Assembly: GCA_963790335.1 (NCBI GenBank)
Contig: CAWBOB010000003.1
Span: forward strand, 62,001-126,000
Direction: 5' to 3'
From: JAOUEA01 sp963790335
Lineage (GTDB): Bacteria; Actinomycetota; UBA4738; HRBIN12
DNA length: 64,000 nucleotides
The notes under the pieces are model-generated. The model did not search any database. It saw nothing but the letters and a program-made list of their open reading frames with translations, and was not told the DNA's origin. This document shows, one piece after another, positions 16,104-24,412 of this stretch (the first letter of the stretch is position 1; the number at the start of each line of letters is the position of its first letter). Made by a program: the position numbers and the translations under genes.

Positions 16104-16838
16104 CTAGGCGGGGCCGTACCAGGCGGGCGCGCCGCCACCCGTCAGGAACTCCTTGCGCTTCCGCTCGGCGCGGTCGAGCAGCGGCAGGAACGCCACGAAC
16201 AGCACGATCGAGCCGCCCAGGAACATGTACGAGTAGCGCGGCACGCTGCCGGTGTCGTAGTAGAGCGAGACGGTCCACAGCGGCCCGCCGCCGGTGTAGT
16301 GCGATTGGATCACGGCGAGCTTCGTGTCGCCGTCGTTGGCGAAGCTGATGGAGTCGATCGCGAACTGGCTCCCCAGGATCGCGGTGGGGGCCGTCTCCTC
16401 GATGCCGAGCTCCTCGTTGGTCTTCTCGGCCAGGAACGTCGTCACCGCGCCGCCGGCGCTCTGCACGTCGGCGTTCGACGACTCCGCCTCTTCCCATGGT
16501 GCTTCGGGCCAGCTGGCGAACGCTTCGTACCGTTCCGAGGTCTCGTCGACCGCAGCTTCGAGGGCGATCCACGCCGGTTCGGCGCCGCGCGGTCCGAGGT
16601 TGGTGGGCGTCTCGAGACCTTGCGACCAGAAGCCGAAGAGCCAGAGTGCGGACTGCAGGATCATCCAGCCCGAGAGCGAGACCATGAGCACCAGGAAGCC
16701 GAGCCACCGGCCGAAGATCGCCGAGAGCATCAGCATCGTGCTGAAGATGAAGAGGATGAAGCCCATGATCGTGACGCCGGCACCCTTCCACAGGGTGGCG
16801 CACTCGATCGTGAATCCCAGACAGCTGTGCTGCTCCAT
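16104..16838 (-). CDS. Membrane protein of the bc-complex operon, 244 aa
   Basis: From ATG 16838, adjoining the cytochrome c stop. Two adjacent N-terminal helices (VTIMGFILFIFSTMLMLSAI, WLGFLVLMVSLSGWMILQSALW) are followed by an outer domain of about 120 residues rich in Ala/Glu (WIALEAAVDETSERYEAF, FAIDSISFANDGDTKLAV). A C-terminal helix (YMFLGGSIVLFVAFLPLLD) and a basic tail close the protein. There is no heme or iron-sulphur motif. I do not recognise the family; the position implies a structural subunit or assembly factor of the quinol oxidase chain. Confidence 0.7.
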   Translation of the reverse strand: MEQHSCLGFTIECATLWKGAGVTIMGFILFIFSTMLMLSAIFGRWLGFLVLMVSLSGWMILQSALWLFGFWSQGLETPTNLGPRGAEPAWIALEAAVDETSERYEAFASWPEAPWEEAESSNADVQSAGGAVTTFLAEKTNEELGIEETAPTAILGSQFAIDSISFANDGDTKLAVIQSHYTGGGPLWTVSLYYDTGSVPRYSYMFLGGSIVLFVAFLPLLDRAERKRKEFLTGGGAPAWYGPA

Positions 16839-17556
16839 CTACGGGTCCCTCGGGTTCACGGTCGATTCCTCGAGCGCTCTCGTCGAGGCTTCCTCGTTCA
16901 GGCACACGTTGTCCTCGAACGGCACGTTCTCCGAGCTCATCTGCACGAGGTAGACGACGAGGTCGTTGATCTGCTGATCGTTGAGCGCGCCCTGGTAGCG
17001 GATGCTCCACGACGGCATGGCGCCGCGGCCCTCCTCGATCACCTGGTAGATGTCGTCCTGCGACATGATCGCGGGGTGGGGCGGATCGCCGAACGGTCCT
17101 GCGCAGATGTTCGTGAGGTTGGCCGATTGCACGACCGTCGCGCCCGCCTGGATCGCCTGACCGCGGAGCTCGGGGCCGTGGCAGCGCATGCATCCCACGC
17201 CGAGCTGGTTCTCCTCGGTGAAGGCCTGCACGGCGAGCTCACCGCGATCGGTGCCGATGGCGAGCAGCTCGTCTTCCTGACGCTGGTTCTCCGACGGCTC
17301 ACGGAGCCAGTTGTAGGGGATGAAGATCGCGAAGAAGACCACGAGCACGATGCCCCAGCCCTGGAGCTTCTGGAGCAGTGGGGTCTCGAGGGCGGCGTCG
17401 GCCGGACCGGGCCGCATGCCGCTCGGGATGTCGAGCGCCTGCTCGGTCTGCCGGCTGCGGAAGTACAGGGCCATAGCCGGCCACCGCCACGAAGATCAGG
17501 CCGAGCACCAGCAGGATCACGCCTGCGATGCTCGTCGCCGCCACGATCCCACCCAT
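16839..17556 (-). CDS. Membrane-anchored monoheme cytochrome c of the bc complex (frame break near 17475)
   Basis: The start MGGIVAATSIAGVILLVLGL (ATG 17556) is in a different frame from the rest, MALYFRSRQTEQALDIPSGM onward. One extra base at about 17475 joins them into about 238 residues. Two hydrophobic helices (the first 27 residues and GWGIVLVVFFAIFIPYNWL) precede a cytochrome c domain with one heme site CMRCH, the likely axial methionine in GAMPSWSIRY and a C-terminal helix NDLVVYLVQM. Mycobacterial QcrC has two hemes; here only one CxxCH is present. It should carry electrons from the Rieske centre to the caa3 oxidase. Confidence 0.82.
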
Positions 17557-17577
17557 CGTCGTCGCTCGCTCCTTCGG

Positions 17578-18297
17578 CTATCCGGTCGCCACGCAGAACG
17601 GACCCTGCGGGGGCTGGGAGACGGTGTCGGTGCCGCGCGGGGGTCCGAGGATGACCTCCGACGTGTCGACCACGACGTTGCCGTCGGTGATCTCGAGCTT
17701 GAACCGGTCCATGCCGCGGGGCGCAGGCCCGAGTTGGTACTCGCCGGCGCCGTTGTACTTGGAGCCGTGGCACGGACATTCGAACCACTTCGAAGAGCCG
17801 CAGTAGGGCACGCGGCACCCCAGGTGCACGCACCGCTGATACAGGGGCATGATGCCCTCTCCCGCGACGCCCTCGGCCGTGTAATCGACGCCACCGCTCG
17901 CCGCCCCGTTGTAGCCCACCACGTAGAAGCGCCCGGTGCCGTTGTACGCCACGCCGGCCGGTGTGTTGATCTCGGCCTTCAGGTCGTCGATGCTGCCGGC
18001 GTCGACGAGCGAGCCGAACCCGCCCTTCAGGTTGGGCCAGAGGAACGCGATCGAGGCGCCGCCGAACACGGCGCCGAACAGCATCAGCGAGTTCAACCAC
18101 GAGCGGCGGAAGAAGTCACGGCGCGAGACCGCTGCGACCGGCTTGTCGGCGACCTCGATCTGGCCATCGGCCGTTGCCCGGGCGGCGCGGTTCGCTCGCA
18201 CGAACGACAGGCCGAACACGATCGCGAAGATGTCGAGCACGACGAACGCGACGATCGCGGCGACGAGCGGCGCGGAGACTCCCACCAGGCTGCTCAC
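17578..18297 (-). CDS. qcrA: Rieske iron-sulphur subunit of quinol-cytochrome c reductase
   Basis: 239 residues from GTG 18297 (GTGA overlap with cytochrome b C-terminal gene). N-terminal membrane helices (APLVAAIVAFVVLDIFAIVF and SLMLFGAVFGGASIAFL) precede the [2Fe-2S] domain with both clusters of ligands, CVHLGCRVPYC and CPCHGSKYN, including the disulphide cysteines. GPAPRGMDRFKLEI follows. It takes the first electron from menaquinol and passes it to the cytochrome c subunit. An RRDFFRRSW stretch before the second helix resembles a Tat signal, as in other Rieske proteins. Confidence 0.94.
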   Translation of the reverse strand: MSSLVGVSAPLVAAIVAFVVLDIFAIVFGLSFVRANRAARATADGQIEVADKPVAAVSRRDFFRRSWLNSLMLFGAVFGGASIAFLWPNLKGGFGSLVDAGSIDDLKAEINTPAGVAYNGTGRFYVVGYNGAASGGVDYTAEGVAGEGIMPLYQRCVHLGCRVPYCGSSKWFECPCHGSKYNGAGEYQLGPAPRGMDRFKLEITDGNVVVDTSEVILGPPRGTDTVSQPPQGPFCVATG

Positions 18298-19142
18298 AGC
18301 TCGAAGAACACCCCCTGCGCCCACGGCCAGGTCCAGTTGTAACCGGGGCCGCGGAAGAAGGATCCGATGATCGTGAGGATGCCGCCGAACATGAACAGGA
18401 TCGTGAACATGGTGATCGCGATCTTGCGGTCGCCTGGCTTGTTGCTCGGGTTGCGGTCGACGTAGGGCACCGCCGCCAGTCCGATGAGGATGAACGTCGG
18501 GATCGTGATGCCCGCCACCATCGGGTGGAAGTACCGCAGCAACTCCTGCAGGCCGAGGAAGTACCACGGTGCCTTCGACGGGTTCGGCGTGAGGTTCGGG
18601 TTCGCGAGCTCGCGCAGCGGCGCGTTGATGAAGGTCGAGAACAACGTCAGACCGGCCATGAGGATGAACATGGCCACGAACTCCTCGATCAGCAGGTGTG
18701 GCCAGACGTTCACCCGGTCGCCCTGCTCACGTTCGACCCGCTGGATGCCCTCGGGCGGCACCAACGCGAGGAGCCGGTGCTTGTCATCGGCGCCCTTCTT
18801 CGGTGTCGGAAGGTTCCCGGTCGGCAGCGGGGCCTCACGGACCGGGGTGGTGACCGAGGCGGCGACGGCCGCCGGAGCTCCGGCGGTGGCAGCCGCGGCG
18901 GGAGCGGCTGCTGGCGCTGCGGCGCCTCCGTTCCCTCCCGCGGCAGCGGCCGCTGCGGCCGCCGGCTTGGCCCCGGCGGCCTCGTGCTTGGCGGCTTCCT
19001 CGGGGTTGGCGACGCGGAACGCGCGCACGGCCGCCGAGCGCGCGCGCCCTTCGGCCACGCGGCGGTCGGTGCCCTTTGCGAGCTCGGCCTCGAGCGTGGA
19101 GTCGAAGACTCCTTGGTCGAGCGGGGTGTCTTCCTTCGCCAT
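18294..19142 (-). CDS. Cytochrome b C-terminal subunit (subunit IV-like) with Ala-rich N-terminal extension
   Basis: 282 residues from ATG 19142. The C-terminal 150 residues hold three membrane helices (FVAMFILMAGLTLFSTFINAPL, FHPMVAGITIPTFILIGLAAV, ITMFTILFMFGGILTIIGSF) and the motif APWYFLGLQELLRYFHP, which corresponds to the PEWY quinol-site region of subunit IV. Here it reads PWYF after KA. The first 115 residues are hydrophilic and then strongly Ala/Gly/Pro-rich, with runs of six to nine alanines, and are absent from ordinary subunit IV proteins. It follows the cytochrome b N-terminal gene and precedes Rieske with a GTGA overlap. Confidence 0.9.
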   Translation of the reverse strand: MAKEDTPLDQGVFDSTLEAELAKGTDRRVAEGRARSAAVRAFRVANPEEAAKHEAAGAKPAAAAAAAAGGNGGAAAPAAAPAAAATAGAPAAVAASVTTPVREAPLPTGNLPTPKKGADDKHRLLALVPPEGIQRVEREQGDRVNVWPHLLIEEFVAMFILMAGLTLFSTFINAPLRELANPNLTPNPSKAPWYFLGLQELLRYFHPMVAGITIPTFILIGLAAVPYVDRNPSNKPGDRKIAITMFTILFMFGGILTIIGSFFRGPGYNWTWPWAQGVFFEL

Positions 19143-19166
19143 GACCTCGTTCTTCCCCTGAGCCTG

Positions 19167-19937
19167 TTAGAGCGGTCCCGAGATGCCGCCGTCCTTGCGG
19201 ATACGCCAGAAGTGCACCGCGAGGAAGATCACCAACACGAACGGCAGCGCGATCACGTGCAACGTGTACCAACGAAGCAGCGTCTCCGGCCCGACGACCA
19301 CCCCACCGAGCAGCAGGAAGTTCGCCTGCTTCGCGATGAGCGGGGAGTATCCGGCCAGGGACGTGCCGACGGTGACGGCCCAGATCGCGAGCTGGTCCCA
19401 CGGCAGCAGGTAGCCGGTGAACGACAGCCCGAGCGTGAGGAACAGCAGGATCACGCCGACCACCCAGTTGAACTCGCGTGGCGGCTTGTACGCCCCGGTG
19501 TAGAACACGCGCGCCATGTGCAGGGTGACGCTGAACACCATGAGGTGCGCGCCCCATCGATGCAGGTTGCGCACCAGGTCGCCGAAGAACACCGACGTGC
19601 GGATGGCCTGCATGTCGCTGAACGCCTGCGCGCCGCCGATGTCGGCGGTCGGCCGGTAGAAGAACATGAGGAAGATGCCGGTGACGGTGAGCAGGATGAA
19701 CAGGAAGAACGACAGCCCGCCCAGGCAGAACGTGTAGGTGAGCTTCAGCCCGTGGCGCTTCACCTTGACCGGGTGCAGATGGTACAGCACGTTGTTCATC
19801 GTCGCGAGGGCACGGTCGCGCGAGGTGTCCTTGTAGCCCTTGCGGAAGATCGACCCCGGCCGGAAGATCGACTTCCAGACCTCGGTGTCGCGCAGGCGCT
19901 CGCCGAGATCGCCCGGTGACGGCGGCTTCAGCTTCAC
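19167..19937 (-). CDS. Cytochrome b N-terminal (b6-like) subunit
   Basis: 256 residues from GTG 19937 (GTGA overlap with the ferredoxin stop). It carries both b hemes. The helix-B histidines are in NLHRWGAH and TLHMARVF, 14 residues apart. The helix-D histidines are in YTLHVIALPF and AVHFWRIR, 15 apart, a spacing typical of b6-type rather than bc1 proteins. The quinone-site segment is LSFTGYLLPWDQLAIWAV. With the following gene it makes a split cytochrome b, as in b6f and many Gram-positive complexes. About 50 N-terminal residues precede the first helix. Confidence 0.93.
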   Translation of the reverse strand: MKLKPPSPGDLGERLRDTEVWKSIFRPGSIFRKGYKDTSRDRALATMNNVLYHLHPVKVKRHGLKLTYTFCLGGLSFFLFILLTVTGIFLMFFYRPTADIGGAQAFSDMQAIRTSVFFGDLVRNLHRWGAHLMVFSVTLHMARVFYTGAYKPPREFNWVVGVILLFLTLGLSFTGYLLPWDQLAIWAVTVGTSLAGYSPLIAKQANFLLLGGVVVGPETLLRWYTLHVIALPFVLVIFLAVHFWRIRKDGGISGPL

Positions 19938-20335
19938 TCGTCGACCTCCGCTTGCGATGTCGGAACCTCGGCCATCGTTCGCGTGCCGCCCTTGGAACCC
20001 TCGGGCAGTCGCGCATAGTACAGGGTGTCGGTCGGGCATCGGTCGACGCACACGGAGCAGCGCGTGCAGGCGAGGTCGTCGACCACGAAGATCGCGTTCG
20101 AGCCGCCGACCTCGTCACCGACCGCTTCCTGCTCGGCGCCGTCGACGATGTCGGGCGACAGCATGTAGATGCAGTTCCACGGGCAGACGTCTTCGCATGC
20201 CCGGCACAGGATGCAGTTGTCGGGGTCGAGCATCAGGTGCTTCGGCGACTTGACCCCCTGTGCGAGCCATGCGGGATCGACGGACTCCACGACGTAGTCA
20301 TCGTGGATGTCGACCTCGGTCTTGGTGTACGCCAT
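19934..20335 (-). CDS. 2x[4Fe-4S] ferredoxin-like protein in the bc-complex operon
   Basis: 133 residues from ATG 20335. Two four-cysteine clusters are complete: NCILCRACEDVCPWNC and LACTRCSVCVDRCPTDTL. A linker of about 40 residues (VDGAEQEAVGDEVGGS) lies between them, longer than in simple ferredoxins. No membrane helix. Its gene overlaps the cytochrome b N-terminal start, so it is co-translated with the membrane subunits. Ordinary bc complexes have no such subunit. It could feed or draw low-potential electrons at the cytosolic side, or help assembly. The cluster count is certain; the role is not. Confidence 0.88.
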   Translation of the reverse strand: MAYTKTEVDIHDDYVVESVDPAWLAQGVKSPKHLMLDPDNCILCRACEDVCPWNCIYMLSPDIVDGAEQEAVGDEVGGSNAIFVVDDLACTRCSVCVDRCPTDTLYYARLPEGSKGGTRTMAEVPTSQAEVDE

Positions 20336-20342
20336 CGCGCTC

Positions 20343-20768
20343 CTACCGGTATCCGCCGGTCGGACGGTTGTCGGATTGACCGCGGAGCTTGCGACGCCAG
20401 TTCTGCATGATCGCCCCGGCCACCATCAGCGTGATGATCGGACCCGTCGACAGGCCCATCGCGATCGCGTCGCGCACCTGCAGCAACAGCTCGTCGTACA
20501 CGGCCGGATCACCGCCGGGCAGCAGGGTCGGCACCTCGAGCAGCGCAGCCTCGATGTCGGTCGGTCCCTGCCAGCCGAACTTCTGCTCCGCCACGTACAG
20601 GAAGAACGACGGGAGCACCGAGGTCGAGATCAGCAGGAAGAACACCAGCCCGAGCGAGAAGACGACCGCGGTGGTCCAGGTCCACTCGAAGTCCTTCAAG
20701 AACGCCTCGACGCGCTCCCGTCGGGTCCGCGTGGAGTTGGATCGCGTCGTGGTCTCGACCTGGCTCAT
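20343..20768 (-). CDS. Membrane protein, first gene of the bc-complex operon, 141 aa
   Basis: From ATG 20768. A charged N-terminal 25 residues are followed by a strong helix (WTTAVVFSLGLVFFLLISTSVL), an outer or inner segment of about 45 residues (FGWQGPTDIEAALLEVPTLL) and a second helix (GPIITLMVAGAIMQNW) with a basic tail. No cofactor motif. It is the promoter-proximal gene, 30 nt after a TATAAT box. I do not recognise the family; its constant membership in the operon suggests a subunit. Confidence 0.7.
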   Translation of the reverse strand: MSQVETTTRSNSTRTRRERVEAFLKDFEWTWTTAVVFSLGLVFFLLISTSVLPSFFLYVAEQKFGWQGPTDIEAALLEVPTLLPGGDPAVYDELLLQVRDAIAMGLSTGPIITLMVAGAIMQNWRRKLRGQSDNRPTGGYR

Positions 20769-20797
20769 ACGCTCCCTGTGTCTGCTGAGGCGGGGGG

Positions 20798-20803
20798 ATT
20801 ATA
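20798..20803 (-). promoter_or_regulatory. Consensus -10 box of the bc-complex operon
   Basis: Read on the minus strand the bases are TATAAT, a perfect sigma-70 -10 box, about 30 nt before the ATG at 20768. No good -35 hexamer is visible 16-18 nt upstream. The Rex-type palindrome at 20852-20869 lies some 50 bp upstream of it. Confidence 0.6.
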
Positions 20804-20851
20804 GACACGTGCTCAGCGAAGCCGACCTATGCGTCGACGGCGGGATCGAAC

Positions 20852-20869
20852 TCGTGAATCATTTCACAA
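20852..20869. promoter_or_regulatory. Rex-type operator between bc-complex operon and ccdA
   Basis: TCGTGAATCATTTCACAA matches the Rex consensus TTGTGAAA-n2-TTTCACAA in 14 of 16 arm positions, with a perfect right arm. It lies in the 177-nt divergent gap between the quinol-cytochrome c reductase operon (minus) and ccdA-resB-ccsB (plus). A Rex gene is in the window, so NADH-responsive control of both directions is likely. Confidence 0.6.
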
Positions 20870-20945
20870 GCGCGCCGATACCATCTCTGCAGATGCTCGG
20901 GCAGATGCTCGGTCCACGGGGCGTGTTCGGCTGGGAAGCGGCCCC

Positions 20946-21680
20946 ATGGCACTGATCGCCGACGTGGTGCAGAGCGGCATCTCCTCGTGGTGGGCGCCTG
21001 CGCTGGCGTTCGCCGCGGGTCTGGTCTCATGCCTCAGCCCGTGTGTGTGGCCGCTGCTGCCGGGCTACGTCTCGTTCGTGGCGGGCGACCGCATCACCGA
21101 CGAGGATCGCCGCCCGATCGTGCCGATGCTGCTGTTCATCGCCGGCTTCACGATCGTGTTCGTGCTGCTCGGCGCGTTCGCTGCACGCTTCGTGCAGGTC
21201 TTCCGTGGAACCGCCGGACAGCGCGTCGGCGGCGCGATCGTGATCGCGTTCGGCGTGCTGATGATCGGCTACGCGCTCGGACGCGGCTCGCTCGTGTTCT
21301 ACGCCGAGCGCCGCCCGTTCCTCGAGCGCCTGCGTCCGGGCAGCGTCGGGGCGATGCCGCTCGGTATGGCGTTCGCCGCCGGATGGACACCGTGCATCGG
21401 TCCGGTCCTGGGCTCGATCCTCGCGATCGCCGCGGCGGGCAGCACCCCCCGGGCGGTGCTGCTGCTCGTGAGCTACTCGGCGGGCCTGGGTGTGCCGTTC
21501 CTGCTCGTCGGCCTCGGGGTCACGAGGTTCATGGGCGCCTTCGGCTGGATCAAGCGGCGATACACGGCGATCGCGATCACCTCGGGCGCGCTCATGGTGG
21601 GCATGGGTGTGCTGGTCTTCACGGGGCAGTTCACCCGACTCGTCGCGCCGCTCGCCCAGCGATTCACCCTCGGCCTCTAG
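20946..21680 (+). CDS. ccdA: Cytochrome c biogenesis protein CcdA (thiol-disulphide electron carrier)
   Basis: 244 residues from ATG 20946. Six or so helices with the two functional cysteines in conserved places: GLVSCLSPCVWPLLPGY near the N-terminus and AAGWTPCIGPVLGSIL in the middle. CcdA carries reducing power across the membrane to keep apocytochrome c cysteines reduced for heme attachment. First gene of the system II cytochrome c maturation set (ccdA-resB-ccsB), divergent from the bc complex whose cytochrome c needs it. In-frame codons upstream of 20946 lack membrane-protein character. Confidence 0.93.
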   Translation: MALIADVVQSGISSWWAPALAFAAGLVSCLSPCVWPLLPGYVSFVAGDRITDEDRRPIVPMLLFIAGFTIVFVLLGAFAARFVQVFRGTAGQRVGGAIVIAFGVLMIGYALGRGSLVFYAERRPFLERLRPGSVGAMPLGMAFAAGWTPCIGPVLGSILAIAAAGSTPRAVLLLVSYSAGLGVPFLLVGLGVTRFMGAFGWIKRRYTAIAITSGALMVGMGVLVFTGQFTRLVAPLAQRFTLGL

Positions 21681-21681
21681 G

Positions 21682-23344
21682 ATGGGTGACACCCCGATGT
21701 CATCTCCGCGACCTCTCTCTCCCGGCCGGTCGGTCGCCGTCGTCTGGCGAACCCTGCGCTCGATGCGCACCGCCCTCATCCTGCTGCTGCTGATCTCGCT
21801 CGCATCGGTCGCGGGGTCGCTGCTGCCCCAGCGGCCGAACAGCCCCGAGCGGGTGCTCGAGTACCGAGCGACGCACCCGTTCTGGGGAACGTTCTTCGAC
21901 CGTGCCGGGTTGTTCGATGTCTTCGGGTCGTGGTGGTTCGTGCTCATCACGACGCTGCTGTTCGTGTCGCTCGTCGCGTGCCTCGTGCCTCGGACGCGCG
22001 CGCTCTGGCGGGCGCTGCGGACCCCGCCGGTGCAGGCTCGCGAGATCGACGCATTGCCCCGCTACGCCGAGGTGCGGGTCGCGTCGGCGCCCGAGGAAGC
22101 GATCGAGGCGGCCCGGCGGGTGCTGCGACGCATGCGCTTCCGCGTCGCGCGGGACCCGGCGGGCTCCGCGCTCGCCGCCGAGAAGGGGGTGTCGCGCGAG
22201 GTCGGAAGCCTCGCGTTCCATTGGGCGCTCATCCTGCTGCTCGCCGGCGTGCTGTACGGCAAGGGCACCGGGTTCAGCGGGCTCGTGGCCGTGGTGGAAG
22301 GTCAGACCTGGGTCGACGCCGAGGCGAACTACGACGGCACGATCCAGGCGGGCCGGTTCTTCGACGGGTTCACGGGCATCGGGATGCATCTGCGCGACTT
22401 CGAGAGCGAGTTCCGCGAGACGGGGCAGGCGATGGACTTCGTCTCGAGCGTGGACCTGCAGGCCCCCGACGGATCGATGCTCCGCCGCCAGGACATCCGC
22501 GTGAACGAGCCGGCGACGATCGAGGGGCTGTGGATCTACCAGTCGGGGTTCGGCTGGGCGCCCGTGATCGAGGTGACCGACGACGGTGAGGTCGTCTCGT
22601 CGGGACCGGTGGTGATGGATCGCGACCCCGCGCCCGAAGGCGTCGTCGAGTTCGCGATGCCGTGGCGCGGGGTGGTGAAGCTACCGGGGGGTGGGGCCGA
22701 CGGCACCGACCGCGCCATCGAGCTGGAGCTCTGGCCCGACAGCCGGGCGTTCGCGGCGCTGCTCGATCCCGCCGCCGAGCCGCAGGCGATGCTCGTGGAG
22801 TTCGATCCGATCGTGCGGTTCACCGTCTGGGAAGGCCCGCTCACCGATCTCGCCACGAACCGGCTCGACACCGCCGCCATGCGCCAGGTCTCGACCGGCA
22901 TCGTGGGCGGCGGGCGGTCGGCGGACCTCGACACCGGCGCCTCGCTCGACGCGTCCGGACGATGGGCCCGACTCCGGCTCGACGATCACCTTCAGCGAGC
23001 TGCGGCAGTACTCCGTCTTCCAGGTGGCGCGAGACGCCGGACTTCCGCTCGTGCTGGCCGCCGCTATCCTCATCCTCGTGGGACTGCTCCCGGCCCTCTA
23101 TAGCTCGCGGCGCAAGGTGTGGGTGCGCGCCGACCCCCACGGCTCGGGGTCGTTGCTGCGCATGGGCGGACTCGCGATGCAGCGCAAACCGCAGTTCGAG
23201 GAAGCGTTCGCGCGCCTCGTCACGGCCGTCGCCACGGCGGCGGGAGGGCCGGCGGCGCCGACGGACCACCCGGGCGATGAACACCAGCCGGGTGACGATG
23301 GCGCGCCGCGAGCCCGCGAGGACGAGAGGGTGCAGACGCCGTGA
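21682..23344 (+). CDS. resB: Cytochrome c biogenesis protein ResB (Ccs1) (frame break near 22965)
   Basis: Starts at ATG 21682, one base after the ccdA stop. Three N-terminal helices are typical of ResB (TLRSMRTALILLLLISLASV; WWFVLITTLLFVSLVACLV; LAFHWALILLLAGVLYGKG), followed by a large periplasmic domain. Between 22948 and 22985 the frame changes by +1, and the C-terminal part continues as STITFSELRQYSVFQVARD, VLAAAILILVGLLPALYSSR (last helix) to TGA 23342-23344. The joined length of about 553 residues fits the family. With CcsB it forms the system II heme-export and ligation complex. Confidence 0.9.
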
Positions 23345-24315
23345 CCGACCTGCAATGGGCCCGCGTCTCCAACGACGCGTTCAACGTGGCGCTGTTCGCC
23401 TACATCGCCGCCATGGTCGGGTACTTCGTGCACATGTCCTTCCGGCGCGGCACGGTCTACACGATCGCTCGCGCCGTGGCGGTCGTGGGTGTCGCGGCGA
23501 ACCTCGTCTCGGTGCTGGCACGGGGATTCGCCGCCGATCGGGTGCCCTGGGGCAACATGTACGAGTACTCGTCGGTGCTGGCGTTGCTCGTGGTCATGGG
23601 TGCTCTCGTCGTGATCGAAGGCGTCTACGGCGTGCGATCGCTCACCGGGTTCGCCCTCATGTTCAGCGTGCTCACGATGGCGGTCGCGGTGTCGTTCCTC
23701 TACGTCGGGCCCGGACCGCTCGTGCCCGCGCTCGATTCCTACTGGATCAAGATCCACGTGCAGGCCGCGATCTGGGGGTCGTCGCTGTTCGCGCTCGGTG
23801 GCATCGCGACGATCGCCTACCTCGTCGTCGAGCGTTCCGAGCGCCGGAAGCTCGCAAGGCTCGCCACGCAGACCCCGCCGCCGATCATGGGCGGCTCGAT
23901 CGACCTCGGCGACGCCGATGCCCGCGCCGCGGCCGCGCCTGCCGACCTCGTGCCCGACCCTGCCGAGGACGTGCAGACGCTCGTCGCCCGTCGCCGGCTG
24001 GTGCCGTCGGCCGCCGGGCTCGACCGGTTGGCCTACCGCCTCATCGCGCTCGCCTTCCCGATCTGGACGTTCGCGGTGATCGCGGGCGCCATCTGGGCTC
24101 AGAACGCGTGGGGCCGCTACTGGGGCTGGGACCCCAAGGAGACCTGGTCGTTCATCACGTGGGTGATCTTCGCGGGCTACCTGCATGCGCGCGCCACCAG
24201 CGGCTGGAAGGGTCGCCGCGCGGCCGTGATCGCGCTCGTCGGGTTCGCGTCACTGCTGGTCACGTACTACGCGGTGAACCTGTTCATCGTGGGGCTGCAC
24301 AGCTATGCGAAGTGA
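23341..24315 (+). CDS. ccsB: Cytochrome c biogenesis protein CcsB (CcsA/ResC)
   Basis: 324 residues from GTG 23341, overlapping the resB stop. The heme-handling tryptophan-rich motif WGRYWGWDPKETWSFITW is intact, with flanking histidine regions (KIHVQAAIWG, GLHSYAK). Eight hydrophobic segments are visible, and there is an unusual 60-residue hydrophilic insert (SERRKLARLATQTPPPIMGG onward) in the middle. It moves heme across the membrane and attaches it to apocytochromes together with ResB. It closes the ccdA-resB-ccsB operon. Confidence 0.94.
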   Translation: MTDLQWARVSNDAFNVALFAYIAAMVGYFVHMSFRRGTVYTIARAVAVVGVAANLVSVLARGFAADRVPWGNMYEYSSVLALLVVMGALVVIEGVYGVRSLTGFALMFSVLTMAVAVSFLYVGPGPLVPALDSYWIKIHVQAAIWGSSLFALGGIATIAYLVVERSERRKLARLATQTPPPIMGGSIDLGDADARAAAAPADLVPDPAEDVQTLVARRRLVPSAAGLDRLAYRLIALAFPIWTFAVIAGAIWAQNAWGRYWGWDPKETWSFITWVIFAGYLHARATSGWKGRRAAVIALVGFASLLVTYYAVNLFIVGLHSYAK

Positions 24316-24351
24316 CGCCGGTGGGGGATCGGGCGGCGCAGAGCCCGGTGA

Positions 24352-24357
24352 TACAGT
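24352..24357 (+). promoter_or_regulatory. Possible -10 box upstream of the cytochrome oxidase operon
   Basis: TACAGT in the 97-nt gap between ccsB and ctaC, about 55 nt before the ctaC start. No clear -35. It would give ctaC a conventional leader containing a Shine-Dalgarno sequence (AAGGAG). Confidence 0.3.
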
Positions 24358-24412
24358 GCGCGCGTTCCGGCACGTGAACGGCCGAGTCGGCGGGGGTAAG
24401 GAGCAGGCGATC

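Noticed and set aside
18174..19919. A plus-strand open frame of 581 codons opposite the Rieske and cytochrome b genes
   Set aside because: Composition is low-complexity Arg/Gly/Glu with no domain; it is the mirror of real genes.
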